Below, in pieces: positions 8,135 through 16,923 of a DNA stretch of 64,000 bases. Below the pieces are notes generated by a model. It did no database searches. It worked only from the letters and a program-made list of their open reading frames with translations, and was not told where the DNA came from. Position 1 is the first letter of the stretch; each line of letters starts with the position of its first letter. A program made the position numbers and the translations under genes. The stretch is from Paenarthrobacter sp. GOM3 (lineage in GTDB: Bacteria; Actinomycetota; Actinomycetes; Actinomycetales; Micrococcaceae), in assembly GCF_018215265.2 (NCBI RefSeq), contig NZ_CP136562.1, forward strand, positions 3,348,001-3,412,000, in the 5' to 3' direction.

Positions 8135-9412
8135 ATGCCCGGGAAATCCCCCAACATCGGCACCACTACAGATAGTCGTCTGCCTTTGGTGGTCTATGTG
8201 CTGGCACTGGGAACGTTCCTCATGCTGACCAGCGAATTCGTGGTAGCAGGTATCCTTCCGCAGATTGCCGGCGACCTTGGCGTGGGCGTCGCCCAAGCGG
8301 GGTCCCTGATTACTGTGTTCGCCATCGGCATGGTGGTGGGTGCCCCGCTGATGGCCATGCTCACCATGCACATGTCGAAGCAGCGGACCTTGGTCCTTGC
8401 CCTGGTGGTGTTCGTCCTGGGCCATGTGGTGGTTGCGCTGGGACCCAACTTCACAGTGTTGCTGGTGGCACGTTTCGTCAGCGCGCTGGCCACAGGCGCG
8501 TTCTGGGCGGTCTCTGCGGTGGTGGCAACCCGCGCCGCAGGACCGGCTTATGGGGCCCGCGCGGTTGGAGTGGTGGGTGCCGGAGGGGCGCTGGCCACGG
8601 TCCTCGGCGTACCTTTGGGTGCTTTCGTCGCACAACTGGTCGGCTGGCGGGGCACTTTCTGGGCGCTGGCTGCCGCGGCTGCGCTGGCCACGGTCCTGGT
8701 GGCCAAACTGGTTCCGCACGACCACGCCGGGCACCAGGGAACATCCGTCCGCGCCGAGCTGTCGGCGTTATGCTCTGGCCGCTTGTGGTTGGCTTTGGCT
8801 GCCTGCGCCACAACCTGCGGTGGCGTGCTGGCTGCCTACTCCTTTATCTCGCCCATCCTGACAGATCAGGCAGGTGTTCCGGCGGCTCACGTTCCGTTGG
8901 TCCTGACTGGTTTCGGCGTTGGCTCGGTCATTGGCACCCTCCTCGCAGGCCGCTTCGGCGACGCTCACCCCAGCTTCATCACTATCCTCACCCCAGCCGT
9001 GACCACGGTTCTCCTGTTAGGCATCAGCCTGACGACCGGCGCTCCGTGGTTGACCAGCGCTCTGGTGGTCCTGCTGGGCTTATTTGGCCTTAGCGCCAAC
9101 AGCGTGCTGATTCACCTTGCAGTCCGTTTTGCGGGTAAGGCAGCCACCCTCGGTTCAGCCCTGAGCGTTTCCGCGTTCAACGCCGGCACCGCGGTAGGTA
9201 CGACGGTGGCTGGCGCTGCGCTGGCCTCGCCCCTTGGGACAACCGGTCCGGCCCTTGTGGGCACGTTCATCGTGGCGCTGACGCTGATTCCCACAGTGGT
9301 CCTCGCCCTTGGGCGCCGGGGGGTCACCACGGTGAAGCACGAAGGCGACCCGGCCGCCGTCGGGTCCGGTACCGTGGGCGCCCAGCAGGGGAAGTACCCT
9401 CACACGCGTTAG
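8135..9412 (+). CDS. MFS transporter, drug-efflux type (DHA1/AraJ-like)
   Basis: 425-residue proton-driven transporter with about 12 membrane spans. The first span (LPLVVYVLALGTFLMLTSEFVVAGILPQIA) and motif FAIGMVVGAPLMAMLTMHMSKQR match DHA1 exporters of the AraJ/Cmx group, so export of a drug-like or sugar-like compound is likely, with the substrate unknown. The start ATG follows CAGGAG at 5 bases. It is divergent from the XRE/MmyB-like regulator, its probable controller. The stop codon TAG (9410-9412) lies inside the LacI-type operator of the next gene. Confidence 0.9.
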   Translation: MPGKSPNIGTTTDSRLPLVVYVLALGTFLMLTSEFVVAGILPQIAGDLGVGVAQAGSLITVFAIGMVVGAPLMAMLTMHMSKQRTLVLALVVFVLGHVVVALGPNFTVLLVARFVSALATGAFWAVSAVVATRAAGPAYGARAVGVVGAGGALATVLGVPLGAFVAQLVGWRGTFWALAAAAALATVLVAKLVPHDHAGHQGTSVRAELSALCSGRLWLALAACATTCGGVLAAYSFISPILTDQAGVPAAHVPLVLTGFGVGSVIGTLLAGRFGDAHPSFITILTPAVTTVLLLGISLTTGAPWLTSALVVLLGLFGLSANSVLIHLAVRFAGKAATLGSALSVSAFNAGTAVGTTVAGAALASPLGTTGPALVGTFIVALTLIPTVVLALGRRGVTTVKHEGDPAAVGSGTVGAQQGKYPHTR

Positions 9413-9413
9413 G
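9398..9413. promoter_or_regulatory. LacI-type operator upstream of the lacI-family gene
   Basis: CCTCACACGCGTTAGG matches the perfect operator CCTAACACGTGTTAGG at 15438-15453 in 14 of 16 positions. It is 36 bases before the regulator start and contains the stop codon of the MFS gene. It suggests autoregulation. Confidence 0.65.
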
Positions 9414-9449
9414 TAGACTGCAGGGAACGAAGCACGGAAGGACGTTCCC

Positions 9450-10502
9450 ATGAACCGCAAGGCCACCGCCCTGGACGTCGCCAAGAGGGCGGGAGTTTCC
9501 CGGAGCGCGGTCTCGCTGGTACTGAACGGCCGCGGCGACGGCAACGTGGCCAAGGAAAGCCAGGACCGGATCCGGCAGGCGGCACAGGAACTCAACTACT
9601 CCCCTAACGCCATTGCGCTCAGCCTGCGGAACCAGCGTTCCCGGGTTATCGGTATTTTGTCCGACGAAGTGGTGGTCAGCCCCTTCGATGGCAACATCAT
9701 CGGCGGTGCTGACGACATCGCCCGGAGCCGCGGTTTTGTCACCGTGGTCATGGACACCGAGAGCGATACTGCCCGAGATGCGAGCGCCATCGAGACACTC
9801 CTGGACCGCCAGGTGGACGGGCTCATGTACGTGACGGTGGGTTTGAAGCCCATCGAGGTGCCGCCGGGGATGCTTCGCGTCCCGTCGGTCCTGGCCAATT
9901 GCTACGACGCCCACCCCGAACCGCAACTCCACCACGTCATCCCGGATGAGGTTACCGGCGGCAGGGAGGCAACAGATCATCTCCTGCACATGGGCCACAC
10001 GGATATTGCCCTGCTTGCCGGTTCTTCGGATTCGCCCGCGGCTCCCCTGCGCGTGCAGGGTTACCGGGACGCGTTCGCCGCAGCAGGACTCACGGCCAGC
10101 GAGGGTCGCATCCACATGGCCGGCTGGGATATCGATGCCGGTTTCCACGGGGCCATGAAACTGCTCGACGGCGTGTCCCCGGCTGATCGGCCCACGGCCA
10201 TCATGTGCGCGAACGACCGTCTGGCCGTCGGAGTGGCCCTCGCTGCCGCACGCCTTGGGCTGAACGTTCCTGCGGATCTATCCATCATGGGCTACGACGA
10301 CGAGACCCGGATTGCGGACACCATGGTCCCGGCCCTCACCACCATGGCCCTGCCGTTGCGGGAGGTGGGACGCGCCGCGATGACCACGCTGCTGGACGCA
10401 CTCGAGGGCACTGACGGGGCGAGCAAGCGGACCACGAAAGAAACGATGGTCCCGTGCCGCCTCGTGGTCCGCGAATCGACCGGCCCGGTGCCGGCCCGCT
10501 GA
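9450..10502 (+). CDS. LacI-family transcription regulator of the fructan/sucrose locus
   Basis: 350-residue repressor. N-terminal HTH (about residues 5-55: ATALDVAKRAGVSRSAVSLVLNGRG and the hinge helix YSPNAIALSLR) precedes a periplasmic-binding-like effector domain (SRVIGILSDEVV through IPDEVTGGREATDHLLHMGH to MCANDRLAVGVALAAARLG and SIMGYDDET). ATG follows GGAAGGA. Three related palindromes, one before this gene and two at the binding-protein promoter 5 kb away, indicate that it controls itself and the leftward ABC-GH32 operon. The inducer is probably sucrose, fructose or a fructo-oligosaccharide (inferred from the GH32 enzyme). Confidence 0.93.
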   Translation: MNRKATALDVAKRAGVSRSAVSLVLNGRGDGNVAKESQDRIRQAAQELNYSPNAIALSLRNQRSRVIGILSDEVVVSPFDGNIIGGADDIARSRGFVTVVMDTESDTARDASAIETLLDRQVDGLMYVTVGLKPIEVPPGMLRVPSVLANCYDAHPEPQLHHVIPDEVTGGREATDHLLHMGHTDIALLAGSSDSPAAPLRVQGYRDAFAAAGLTASEGRIHMAGWDIDAGFHGAMKLLDGVSPADRPTAIMCANDRLAVGVALAAARLGLNVPADLSIMGYDDETRIADTMVPALTTMALPLREVGRAAMTTLLDALEGTDGASKRTTKETMVPCRLVVRESTGPVPAR

Positions 10503-10511
10503 CGCGCCCCA

Positions 10512-10566
10512 CGTTGCGAGGCCTACTCTGCACCCAAAAACCTCGAAATACCCTGCAGAGCGGGCC
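10512..10566. repeat. 55-bp palindromic intergenic repeat, copy A
   Basis: Identical to 10673-10727. The internal arms are GGCC-ta-CTCTGCA and TGCAGAG-cg-GGCC, around a 21-base loop. Outer CGTTG (10512) and CAACG (downstream of the unit) can extend the stem. It lies in the gap between the convergent lacI and GH32 genes. Confidence 0.8.
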
Positions 10567-10672
10567 CCACAACGCGAGTCAACGACCCTTGCCCCGGAGC
10601 ACGCCCGTCGTTGGCCCGCTGAGTCGTCGTTGGCCAACAACTGAGTAGCGGGCTGGGAACGGACTTAGCCCC

Positions 10673-10727
10673 CGTTGCGAGGCCTACTCTGCACCCAAAA
10701 ACCTCGAAATACCCTGCAGAGCGGGCC
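10673..10727. repeat. 55-bp palindromic intergenic repeat, copy B
   Basis: Exact second copy of 10512-10566, 161 bases downstream and in the same orientation. Both copies are followed by CAACGCG and AGTCAACG-like tails. REP-like chromosomal elements or paired terminators are possible readings. The rest of 10503-10772 shows no coding signal. Confidence 0.8.
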
Positions 10728-10772
10728 TAACAACGCGGACCAACGCGAGTCAACGCACGACGGCGGCCGCAC

Positions 10773-12137
10773 CTAGGCGGGTAGGGTCAGCTCCCACACG
10801 TCGGCAGTCGCGCCCGTGGGCAGGGTGAGTTCCCACGATTCCCCCGGAGCGGGGTAGGCGCGGAGGGTCGTGGCTACGGAACCGGTCCGGTACACCTCCA
10901 CGAGGGACGCGTCGACGAAGATCCTCAGCTCCTCCCCCGCAGCCAGCGGACCCGAGTAGACCACCTGGGCCGATGGACCTGAACCAAGGACCAATTCCAC
11001 GGAACCGGAAGCGGAACCCCGCACCAGCACTTCGGCAAACCCAGGAACAGCAACCGATCCGGCAGCATTCACAGCCACAGCAGCGCCCCGGTATGCGAGG
11101 ACTTCGGGCGCGGGAGTGACTACCAGGGAACCCTCAACCACGGACAAAACGCGAGGATGCGTCAACACACCCGACCACCCGGCGTCGTCGATTTCCGTTT
11201 GGGTGCGGCCCCGGCGGCCGTCGCGTCCGGGTCCTTCGTTGGCCCAGCCCCACAGCAGCGCAGAAGGCGATGAACCGGATGTAAGCTGCACGATCTGCGG
11301 CGCGTAAAAGTCCCGGCCGAGGTCGGACTTTCCTCCAGTAACGGGGGTAAACACCGGCAGCCCAGTCTCCGGGTCCGGGGAGAGCGAGCCAATCAGATGA
11401 CCCACACCATTGGCGTGCTCGTGGTCGTCCCCGGAGAGCCACAGCGAGAACATCATGACCCATTCTCCTGTTGGCACCTGAACCAGTTGCGGGCACTCCC
11501 AAATCTCAGCCGGGGTATGGCGGCCCGCGACGGGATCGGCAGTGGTCAGCCAAATTCCCTGGTACTTCCAGTCATCCAGGGAATCCACCGTGTAGAGCAG
11601 CAGAGCAGCGCGGCCGTCAGCCAATCCTGCCCCCTGCATCGCGTAGCGGGCACCGTTGAAGCGGAAGATGAAGGGGTCACGGACCGCGGTAACAAGCGGA
11701 TCGGCTGGCATGGATGCGGCAACATGCCCGTCCTGGGACCAGGTCACCAAGTCCGCGGAACCCCGGGCGATGACCACCTGTGAGTGTCCGCCGTGGTCCT
11801 GGACACCGGAATAGCAAGCGGTCGGCACGCCGTCGTCGGAGGTGACCACGCCCGTCCAGCAGCCTGCGGAGTCGGGCCCGCCCGGCTGGGGTGACAGCGC
11901 CACAGGGTGTTCTTCCCAGTGGACCAGGTCCGGGGAGCTCATGTGGCCCCATTGGATCTGCGAATGCCGGGCGGACGACGGGTTGTATTGGAAGAACACG
12001 TGGTACCGGCCGTTGATGAAGCTGACGCCGTTGGGGTCGTTGATCCACCCTTGCGCGGGGCGCGGGTGGAAGCGCGGGAACGCGGGGTCCGGATGTGTCG
12101 TAGCCGAAAAGAGGGAGTCGAGTGCAAGGTCCGTCAT
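10773..12137 (-). CDS. GH32 beta-fructosidase (sucrose/fructan hydrolase)
   Basis: 454-residue glycoside hydrolase family 32 enzyme that releases fructose from sucrose or short fructans. The five-bladed propeller domain has the nucleophile in WINDPNG (D34), the transition-state stabiliser in VRDPF (D154) and the acid/base in WECPQL (E214). A C-terminal beta-sandwich follows from about residue 330 (EVLVRGSASGSVELVLG, LRIFVDASLVEVY). No signal peptide, so it acts inside the cell on sugars brought in by the adjacent ABC importer. It is the last gene of that operon, starting 28 bases after the permease stop with GAAAGGG as ribosome site. Confidence 0.94.
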   Translation of the reverse strand: MTDLALDSLFSATTHPDPAFPRFHPRPAQGWINDPNGVSFINGRYHVFFQYNPSSARHSQIQWGHMSSPDLVHWEEHPVALSPQPGGPDSAGCWTGVVTSDDGVPTACYSGVQDHGGHSQVVIARGSADLVTWSQDGHVAASMPADPLVTAVRDPFIFRFNGARYAMQGAGLADGRAALLLYTVDSLDDWKYQGIWLTTADPVAGRHTPAEIWECPQLVQVPTGEWVMMFSLWLSGDDHEHANGVGHLIGSLSPDPETGLPVFTPVTGGKSDLGRDFYAPQIVQLTSGSSPSALLWGWANEGPGRDGRRGRTQTEIDDAGWSGVLTHPRVLSVVEGSLVVTPAPEVLAYRGAAVAVNAAGSVAVPGFAEVLVRGSASGSVELVLGSGPSAQVVYSGPLAAGEELRIFVDASLVEVYRTGSVATTLRAYPAPGESWELTLPTGATADVWELTLPA

Positions 12138-12165
12138 GGAAGCCCTTTCAAAAGCGAAGAGAAGT

Positions 12166-13038
12166 TTACTTGCCCGTGCCCGCGGTGAGTCCGTCCTGCA
12201 GCGCGCGCTGGCCGAACATGAACACCACCAGCGCGGGAATCATGGAGAGGACCACACCGGCGAGCACCACGGAGATGCTTCCTGTACCGAGGTTGCCCTG
12301 GAGGGAGACCAGGCCCAGAGGCAGCGTGAAGTTCTGCTCCGAGATGGTCATGATGAGTGGCCGGAAGAACTCGTTCCAGTGGAAGTTGAACGCGAGGATG
12401 CCCACGATCGCCAGGCCCGGCATGGCCAGCGGCGCGTATACGGAGCGGAAGGTCCGCCACGGCGAAGCGCCGTCGATCGCAGCCGCTTCAGCGAGCTCAC
12501 CCGGTAACCCCATGAAGTACTGGCGCATCAGGAAGGTGCCGAACGCCGTCGGGATGGCTGGAATGATCAGCGCGAGCAGCGTGTCGGAAAGCCCAACGCC
12601 GCGGATGAGCATGAACACGGGCACGATCGTCACCTGGGCGGGCACCATCATGGTGGCCAGCACGATCGAGAACAGTGCGCCGCGACCCCTGAAGCGAAGG
12701 TGCGCGAAGGCATAGCCGGCCAGCGCGGCCGTCACCATCTGTCCAACGGCGATCAGTCCGGTCACCAGGGCGCTGTTCACCACCAGCAGGACGATGTTGA
12801 GTTGCTTGAAGACCTGCGTGTAGGAGGTGAGGTCCGGGTTCAGCGGCAGGAACGCGGGCGGTAGTTTGAAGGATTCCGACGGCGGCCGCAGCGAGGTGGA
12901 CAGCGTCCACAACACGGGACCCAGGACAAAGACGGACGCTATCAGGAGGATGATGATGCGGCCGGCCACTGACCAGTCCCGCTTCTTCCGAGTGACTACA
13001 GGCGCCGTGGTGGTGACACGTTCTTGAATGGTGGTCAT
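12166..13038 (-). CDS. Carbohydrate ABC transporter permease (MalG-type)
   Basis: 290-residue membrane component of a CUT1 importer. It has six hydrophobic spans and the EAA loop (ELAEAAAIDGASPWRTFRSVYAPLAMPGLA) that contacts the ATPase. The start at 13038 follows GTGAGG. A GTG at 13050, overlapping the previous stop, is an alternative that adds four residues. It is the third gene of the operon. No ATPase gene is in the cluster, so a shared MsiK-like ATPase elsewhere probably powers it. Confidence 0.93.
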   Translation of the reverse strand: MTTIQERVTTTAPVVTRKKRDWSVAGRIIILLIASVFVLGPVLWTLSTSLRPPSESFKLPPAFLPLNPDLTSYTQVFKQLNIVLLVVNSALVTGLIAVGQMVTAALAGYAFAHLRFRGRGALFSIVLATMMVPAQVTIVPVFMLIRGVGLSDTLLALIIPAIPTAFGTFLMRQYFMGLPGELAEAAAIDGASPWRTFRSVYAPLAMPGLAIVGILAFNFHWNEFFRPLIMTISEQNFTLPLGLVSLQGNLGTGSISVVLAGVVLSMIPALVVFMFGQRALQDGLTAGTGK

Positions 13039-13046
13039 GGCGGGCC

Positions 13047-14009
13047 TCACTGGTAGAAGACGAATCGTTTGCTGAGCCGGAACTGCGCGGCGGTGATGGC
13101 CATGATGATGAGCGTCAGGATCACGCCGATCGCGGACGCCTGGCCGAACTCGAGGCGCTGGAACGCGGACTCGAAGATCACCATCACCGCCGTTCGCGTC
13201 GAGTCTCCGGGCCCACCGCGGGTGAGGACATAGGGCTGGTCGAACACTTGGAGTGCGTTGATGATGGCCATGACGGAGGCCACCAGGGTGGTGGGACTCA
13301 GGAGCGGAAGCGTGACGTAGACATGCTTACGCCACCCGGTAGCGCCATCGATCGACGCCGCCTCGTACGTCTCCACCGGAATGGACGCCAGGCCGCCGAT
13401 GAACAGCAGGAACGAGAACCCGAAGTTCTGCCACACGTAGACAAGAATCACGACGGCGGCCGACCCGCCTGGCGTTGTCAGCCACGGTACTGCCGGGATT
13501 CCGATCAAGGAGAGCATCCAGTTCACGACGCCGAACTGCTCGTTGAAGAGGTAGCGCATGAAGATCGAGACCGATGCGGCGGACAGGATCAGTGGGAAGA
13601 AGAACGCCGAACGGAAGAACACGCGCAGCCAGGCCGGGAGCTTCTCCTGCACCATGATCGCCAGTCCCAGCGCCAGTCCCAGCTGCAGCGATACGGCCAC
13701 CACCACAAACACGATGGTATTCAGGAACGAGACCCGGACTGTGGGGTCTTGGACTACCTCGGCGAAGTTGTCGAAGCCCACGAACGTCGGTGCCGAGATG
13801 ATGTCCCAGCGGAAGAATGCCAGCGCAATCGAGGCAACGATGGGCAGCAGGGTGAAGATGCCCATGCCCACGATGGTTGGTGCAAGGAAGGCCCACGGCA
13901 GCCAGCGTTGCTGCACGCGCCCGCGCTTGGATGGCTGGCTGTGTTTGTGCGCTACTTTGCGTCCTGGTTCGCGTCCCGTTCCAGTGGGCGTACTGGTTGC
14001 GGTGCTCAT
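13047..14009 (-). CDS. Carbohydrate ABC transporter permease (MalF-type)
   Basis: 320-residue membrane partner of the MalG-type permease. A basic, low-complexity N-terminus (residues 1-33) precedes six spans, starting WLPWAFLAPTIVGMGIFTLLPIV. The EAA loop reads TYEAASIDGATGWRKHVYVTLPLLSPT, and the C-terminal RGGPGDSTRTAV segment is typical of MalF/UgpA proteins. The start overlaps the binding-protein stop by four bases (ATGA), showing translational coupling. Confidence 0.94.
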   Translation of the reverse strand: MSTATSTPTGTGREPGRKVAHKHSQPSKRGRVQQRWLPWAFLAPTIVGMGIFTLLPIVASIALAFFRWDIISAPTFVGFDNFAEVVQDPTVRVSFLNTIVFVVVAVSLQLGLALGLAIMVQEKLPAWLRVFFRSAFFFPLILSAASVSIFMRYLFNEQFGVVNWMLSLIGIPAVPWLTTPGGSAAVVILVYVWQNFGFSFLLFIGGLASIPVETYEAASIDGATGWRKHVYVTLPLLSPTTLVASVMAIINALQVFDQPYVLTRGGPGDSTRTAVMVIFESAFQRLEFGQASAIGVILTLIIMAITAAQFRLSKRFVFYQ

Positions 14010-15424
14010 GGCTGCCTCCTCAAGGCAAGTTCAAGGTCGCGCTGCATGGAGCTGAGCGCGTCTTTGAGTTGGCGCTCGTCGCCGCTGACGGCCAGGCTGA
14101 CGTTTTTCATCAGGGCGGTTTCGACGGCGGCCTGTTGGGGTGGCGCTGGAATGGGGCCTGAGGTGGGGAAACGGTCCAGGGTGTCGTAGAAGACTTTCCA
14201 GTTCCGGGGGCCGGTTCCCGCGTAGAGCTCTTGGTTGACCATGGAGCGCCGGGCCGGAGTGGTGTTCGGGGTAGGGAACACGATCTGCATGGCTTCGAGG
14301 CTGGAGCTGAACTTCACCCATTCCCAGGCCGCGTCCTTGTCCTTGGCGGTCTTCATGATCGCGTAGCCAGCCGTGCCGAACTGGTGCCGTTGGGTCCGCC
14401 ATTTCGGGAAGAACTGGACGTCGAAGTCATTCTCGGTCATTCCCGCTTCATGGAGACCTTGCACCCAGTAGCCGCCTGCCGGCGTCGTACCTATCCTGTT
14501 GGAGGCGAAGAGGCCGATCAGCGCGCCACCGCCGCCCTCTTCCGGCCGCACACCGAGTCCGTCCTTGACCAGTCCGCGGAGGTAGTCGAAGGATTCAAAG
14601 ACCCGGGGGTCGTCGGCGTTGGGCTCGAGCCATTGGTAACCCCCGGAGCGGAGGCTTCGGGTGGGGTCGTTGGCGTAGAAGCCGTCCCAGAGCCACTCGC
14701 CGCCCGCAGACTTGGTCTCTTTGAGGAAGCTGGTGTCGTTGGCGTACAGCCATGGCACCACTCCGCCGAAGAGACGGTTGGTCCAGTAGTACGGAGTGAA
14801 GTCTGCTGGTTTGGCCTTCTTCATGGCGGCGAGGGTGCTGCGGAAGTCGGTGTGCGTCCAGTTGTCGGCCGGCCGTTCCAAACCTGCGGCGGCGAGCGAG
14901 GCGGTGTTGTAGTACATGTTGGCGGCGTTCCAGTCGATGGGGAGCTGGAAGAGGCTGCCCTTGTACATGAACGCTTCCACCAGGCTGGGGTGGACGTCCT
15001 GGAAGTACTCCTTCATGTCCGCGGCGTCGCGCCGCAGGTACTCGTCCAGCGGGTGGGCCAGCTTTTCCGCGAACAGCTGGGCGCCTTCGGTGGCCACATA
15101 GACAACGTCCGGCGGGGTGCCCGCTGCCACCATGGTGAGGATCTTGGTGAAGAAGTCCTTCCAGTCCACGGCCTGGATGGCTTGGACCTTGACCTTGATT
15201 TCGGGGTGGACTTTGGCGAAGGCGTCGATGACCTTCTGGCGGGCTGCGGCGTCTGCGGCGGTGCCCATAATGGCGATGCTGAGGCTGTTGTCTCCCCTGC
15301 CCGGAATGTCTGCTCCGGTGAGTCGCGGCCACGACGCCGCGGTGACTCCAACAATCCCGGCGCCAAGGGCTGTGAGGGCACTTCTGCGTGTGAATTGACG
15401 CAAAGCCCCATTGGTTCCCGACAT
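14006..15424 (-). CDS. Extracellular sugar-binding protein of a CUT1 ABC importer
   Basis: 472-residue solute-binding protein that captures the sugar outside the cell. The N-terminus MSGTNGALRQFTRRSALTALGAG contains a twin-arginine-like leader. No lipobox cysteine is obvious, so it may be released or held by an uncleaved leader. The start is set at 15424 because AAGGGA lies 6-7 bases upstream; a longer form from 15445 would overlap the operator. The mature part shows family 1 binding-protein features (DAFAKVHPEIKVKVQ, EWVKFSSSLEAMQ). First gene of a four-gene operon (binding protein, two permeases, GH32) under LacI-type operators. Confidence 0.92.
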   Translation of the reverse strand: MSGTNGALRQFTRRSALTALGAGIVGVTAASWPRLTGADIPGRGDNSLSIAIMGTAADAAARQKVIDAFAKVHPEIKVKVQAIQAVDWKDFFTKILTMVAAGTPPDVVYVATEGAQLFAEKLAHPLDEYLRRDAADMKEYFQDVHPSLVEAFMYKGSLFQLPIDWNAANMYYNTASLAAAGLERPADNWTHTDFRSTLAAMKKAKPADFTPYYWTNRLFGGVVPWLYANDTSFLKETKSAGGEWLWDGFYANDPTRSLRSGGYQWLEPNADDPRVFESFDYLRGLVKDGLGVRPEEGGGGALIGLFASNRIGTTPAGGYWVQGLHEAGMTENDFDVQFFPKWRTQRHQFGTAGYAIMKTAKDKDAAWEWVKFSSSLEAMQIVFPTPNTTPARRSMVNQELYAGTGPRNWKVFYDTLDRFPTSGPIPAPPQQAAVETALMKNVSLAVSGDERQLKDALSSMQRDLELALRRQP

Positions 15425-15437
15425 GTAGATTCCCTTT

Positions 15438-15453
15438 CCTAACACGTGTTAGG
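15438..15453. promoter_or_regulatory. LacI-type operator O1 (perfect 16-bp palindrome)
   Basis: CCTAACACGTGTTAGG, a perfect palindrome placed just downstream of the -10 box of the operon promoter, over the expected start of transcription. Confidence 0.85.
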
Positions 15454-15454
15454 A

Positions 15455-15484
15455 ACAATACGACTGCCACCTAACACGTGTCAA
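15455..15484 (-). promoter_or_regulatory. Sigma-70-type promoter of the sugar ABC-GH32 operon
   Basis: On the minus strand TTGACA (15479-15484) and TATTGT (15455-15460) are separated by 18 bases. Operator O2 overlaps the -35 box and O1 covers the start region, so repressor binding would block RNA polymerase. Confidence 0.75.
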
Positions 15485-15485
15485 G
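15470..15485. promoter_or_regulatory. LacI-type operator O2
   Basis: CCTAACACGTGTCAAG, near-copy of O1 with one degenerate end. Centre-to-centre distance to O1 is 32 bases, about three helical turns, which would place two repressors on the same DNA face. Confidence 0.8.
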
Positions 15486-15578
15486 CGTCACAGGTATGTT
15501 GCAGAGGCCTCACCTCGTCCGCCGCGCCGGAGAACTCTTCACATGAGGCGTCCAGCGAATTGTGGCAGTCTTGAGAGA

Positions 15579-16490
15579 ATGAGTTCCCAGCAATTCCGCA
15601 CCAGCGGGAGGTCGAGCAAACGGCCGATTCAAGCACGCGATGCCGGCGTCGGCACAGGATTCCTTTTCATCCTGGCCACCATCGCCAGTGTGGTGGGCCT
15701 GGCCGCGACGTATTACTTCTTCGTGCGCACCACCATGGGCCAGTTCATTGACGAGTCCGCCTTGGTGGAAGCAACCGAGCTGGGTGGAACCGCCGGTCGC
15801 GCTTCTACCAGCCTCCTGGACATGCTCCCCATGCTCTCCCTGGCCATTGCTACCCTTATGGTCGTTTTCGTTACGGTGGCCCGACGACGGTGGACCGCAG
15901 CGGGGATCGCCGTAGCAGCCTGCATCGGCGCCAACGCGGCCACCCAGATCCTCAAATTCCTCATTCCGGACAGGCCCGACCGCGGAGTCCAGACACTGGA
16001 ACTCAACTCGCTCCCTTCCGGCCACACCACCCTTGCCGCCTCCGCCGCGGCCGCCGTCTTCCTCATGGTGTCACCCCGCTGGCGCCCGCTGGCCGGCTTC
16101 CTGGGCAGCACCTTCGCAGTAGCCACCGGAGTCTCGACGCTCATCAACCAATGGCATCGCCCGGCCGACGTCGTCGCCGCCTTCCTGGTGGTGGGCGCCG
16201 TAATGCTCCCAGCGGGTTGGCTCATTCTCCGGACCGGCAGCAGCTGGAACGTGTGGAAAGGATACGGCGAACACTGGGCAGCGTCCCGGATGTGGGTATG
16301 GCTCACGGTCGCCGCCCTGCTGATCGCCATCGCGGTGGCCGGTTACTCCTTGCTGCAGGTCATGCCTGGCTTGAGCGCCGACAGCACCATCGACTACTTC
16401 TGGGCAGGCACAGCGTTCATCGTGATCGCCGGTTACCTCTCAGCCCTGGGCGGCACTTGGCTGTTCGGCCTGGCGGCTCGCAAGGCCTAG
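15579..16490 (+). CDS. PAP2-family membrane phosphatase
   Basis: 303-residue membrane protein of the phosphatidic-acid/undecaprenyl-diphosphate phosphatase superfamily. Catalytic blocks are KFLIPDRP (block 1), LPSGHTTLAAS (block 2) and NQWHRPADVVAA (block 3), with several spans around them. The likely role is dephosphorylation of a lipid phosphate at the outer membrane face. The ATG at 15579 is taken over the upstream one at 15543. The upstream region is shared with the divergent binding-protein operon. The gene overlaps the convergent small gene by four bases. Confidence 0.88.
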   Translation: MSSQQFRTSGRSSKRPIQARDAGVGTGFLFILATIASVVGLAATYYFFVRTTMGQFIDESALVEATELGGTAGRASTSLLDMLPMLSLAIATLMVVFVTVARRRWTAAGIAVAACIGANAATQILKFLIPDRPDRGVQTLELNSLPSGHTTLAASAAAAVFLMVSPRWRPLAGFLGSTFAVATGVSTLINQWHRPADVVAAFLVVGAVMLPAGWLILRTGSSWNVWKGYGEHWAASRMWVWLTVAALLIAIAVAGYSLLQVMPGLSADSTIDYFWAGTAFIVIAGYLSALGGTWLFGLAARKA

Positions 16491-16696
16491 CCCCTCCCCC
16501 TGGCCTGCTCGCGAATGAAAAGCCGGTCGTCATCGGTAAGAACCGTGCCGCCGTGGCTGTCCACGGCACTGTCTTCACCCGTCTGCTGCGTGATGATGGC
16601 AGTGACCGTCCGCGGAACGATCATGCTTCCGGGGTTGTCGATGAGCCATTGCTGGGTTTCCGGAGAAAGCTGATTCCAAAATTCTCTGATGTGCAT
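16487..16696 (-). CDS. Small uncharacterised protein (69 aa)
   Basis: Acidic 69-residue product starting MHIREFWNQL with SPETQQWLIDNPGSMIVPRT and a C-terminal DDRLFIREQARGRG. It is not recognised as a family, but it reads as a plausible folded small protein rather than a shadow of PAP2, which it overlaps by only four bases. The ribosome site is weak. Confidence 0.5.
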   Translation of the reverse strand: MHIREFWNQLSPETQQWLIDNPGSMIVPRTVTAIITQQTGEDSAVDSHGGTVLTDDDRLFIREQARGRG

Positions 16697-16923
16697 AGCA
16701 ATCAGCGCTGCCCTTCATTGGTGGGGTTTCTGGATTGCGCCATGAGCGCGGGAGAAGATACTCGGTAATTCGGGGCGTTATTACGCCTTAAGGCTACGCC
16801 GGGCCATGCCCATCCCGACCCGGCGGGCGCAAAGGTTTCTGATGATGACGTCGACGAAGTGGCCGACGTGGGTTACAGTTAGTCCAATCGATGGACAAAC
16901 AGTGGCACATCCTAGGAGCACCC

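Noticed and set aside
8123..8734. 203-codon leftward frame antisense to the MFS exporter
   Set aside because: Gln/His/Arg-rich shadow of a hydrophobic gene; no motifs.
13248..14189. 313-codon rightward open frame antisense to the MalF-type permease
   Set aside because: Composition is that of a reversed membrane-protein gene; no start signal.
14231..15442. 403-codon rightward open frame antisense to the sugar-binding protein
   Set aside because: Shadow of a high-GC gene; its product has no recognisable domain and it runs through the operon promoter.
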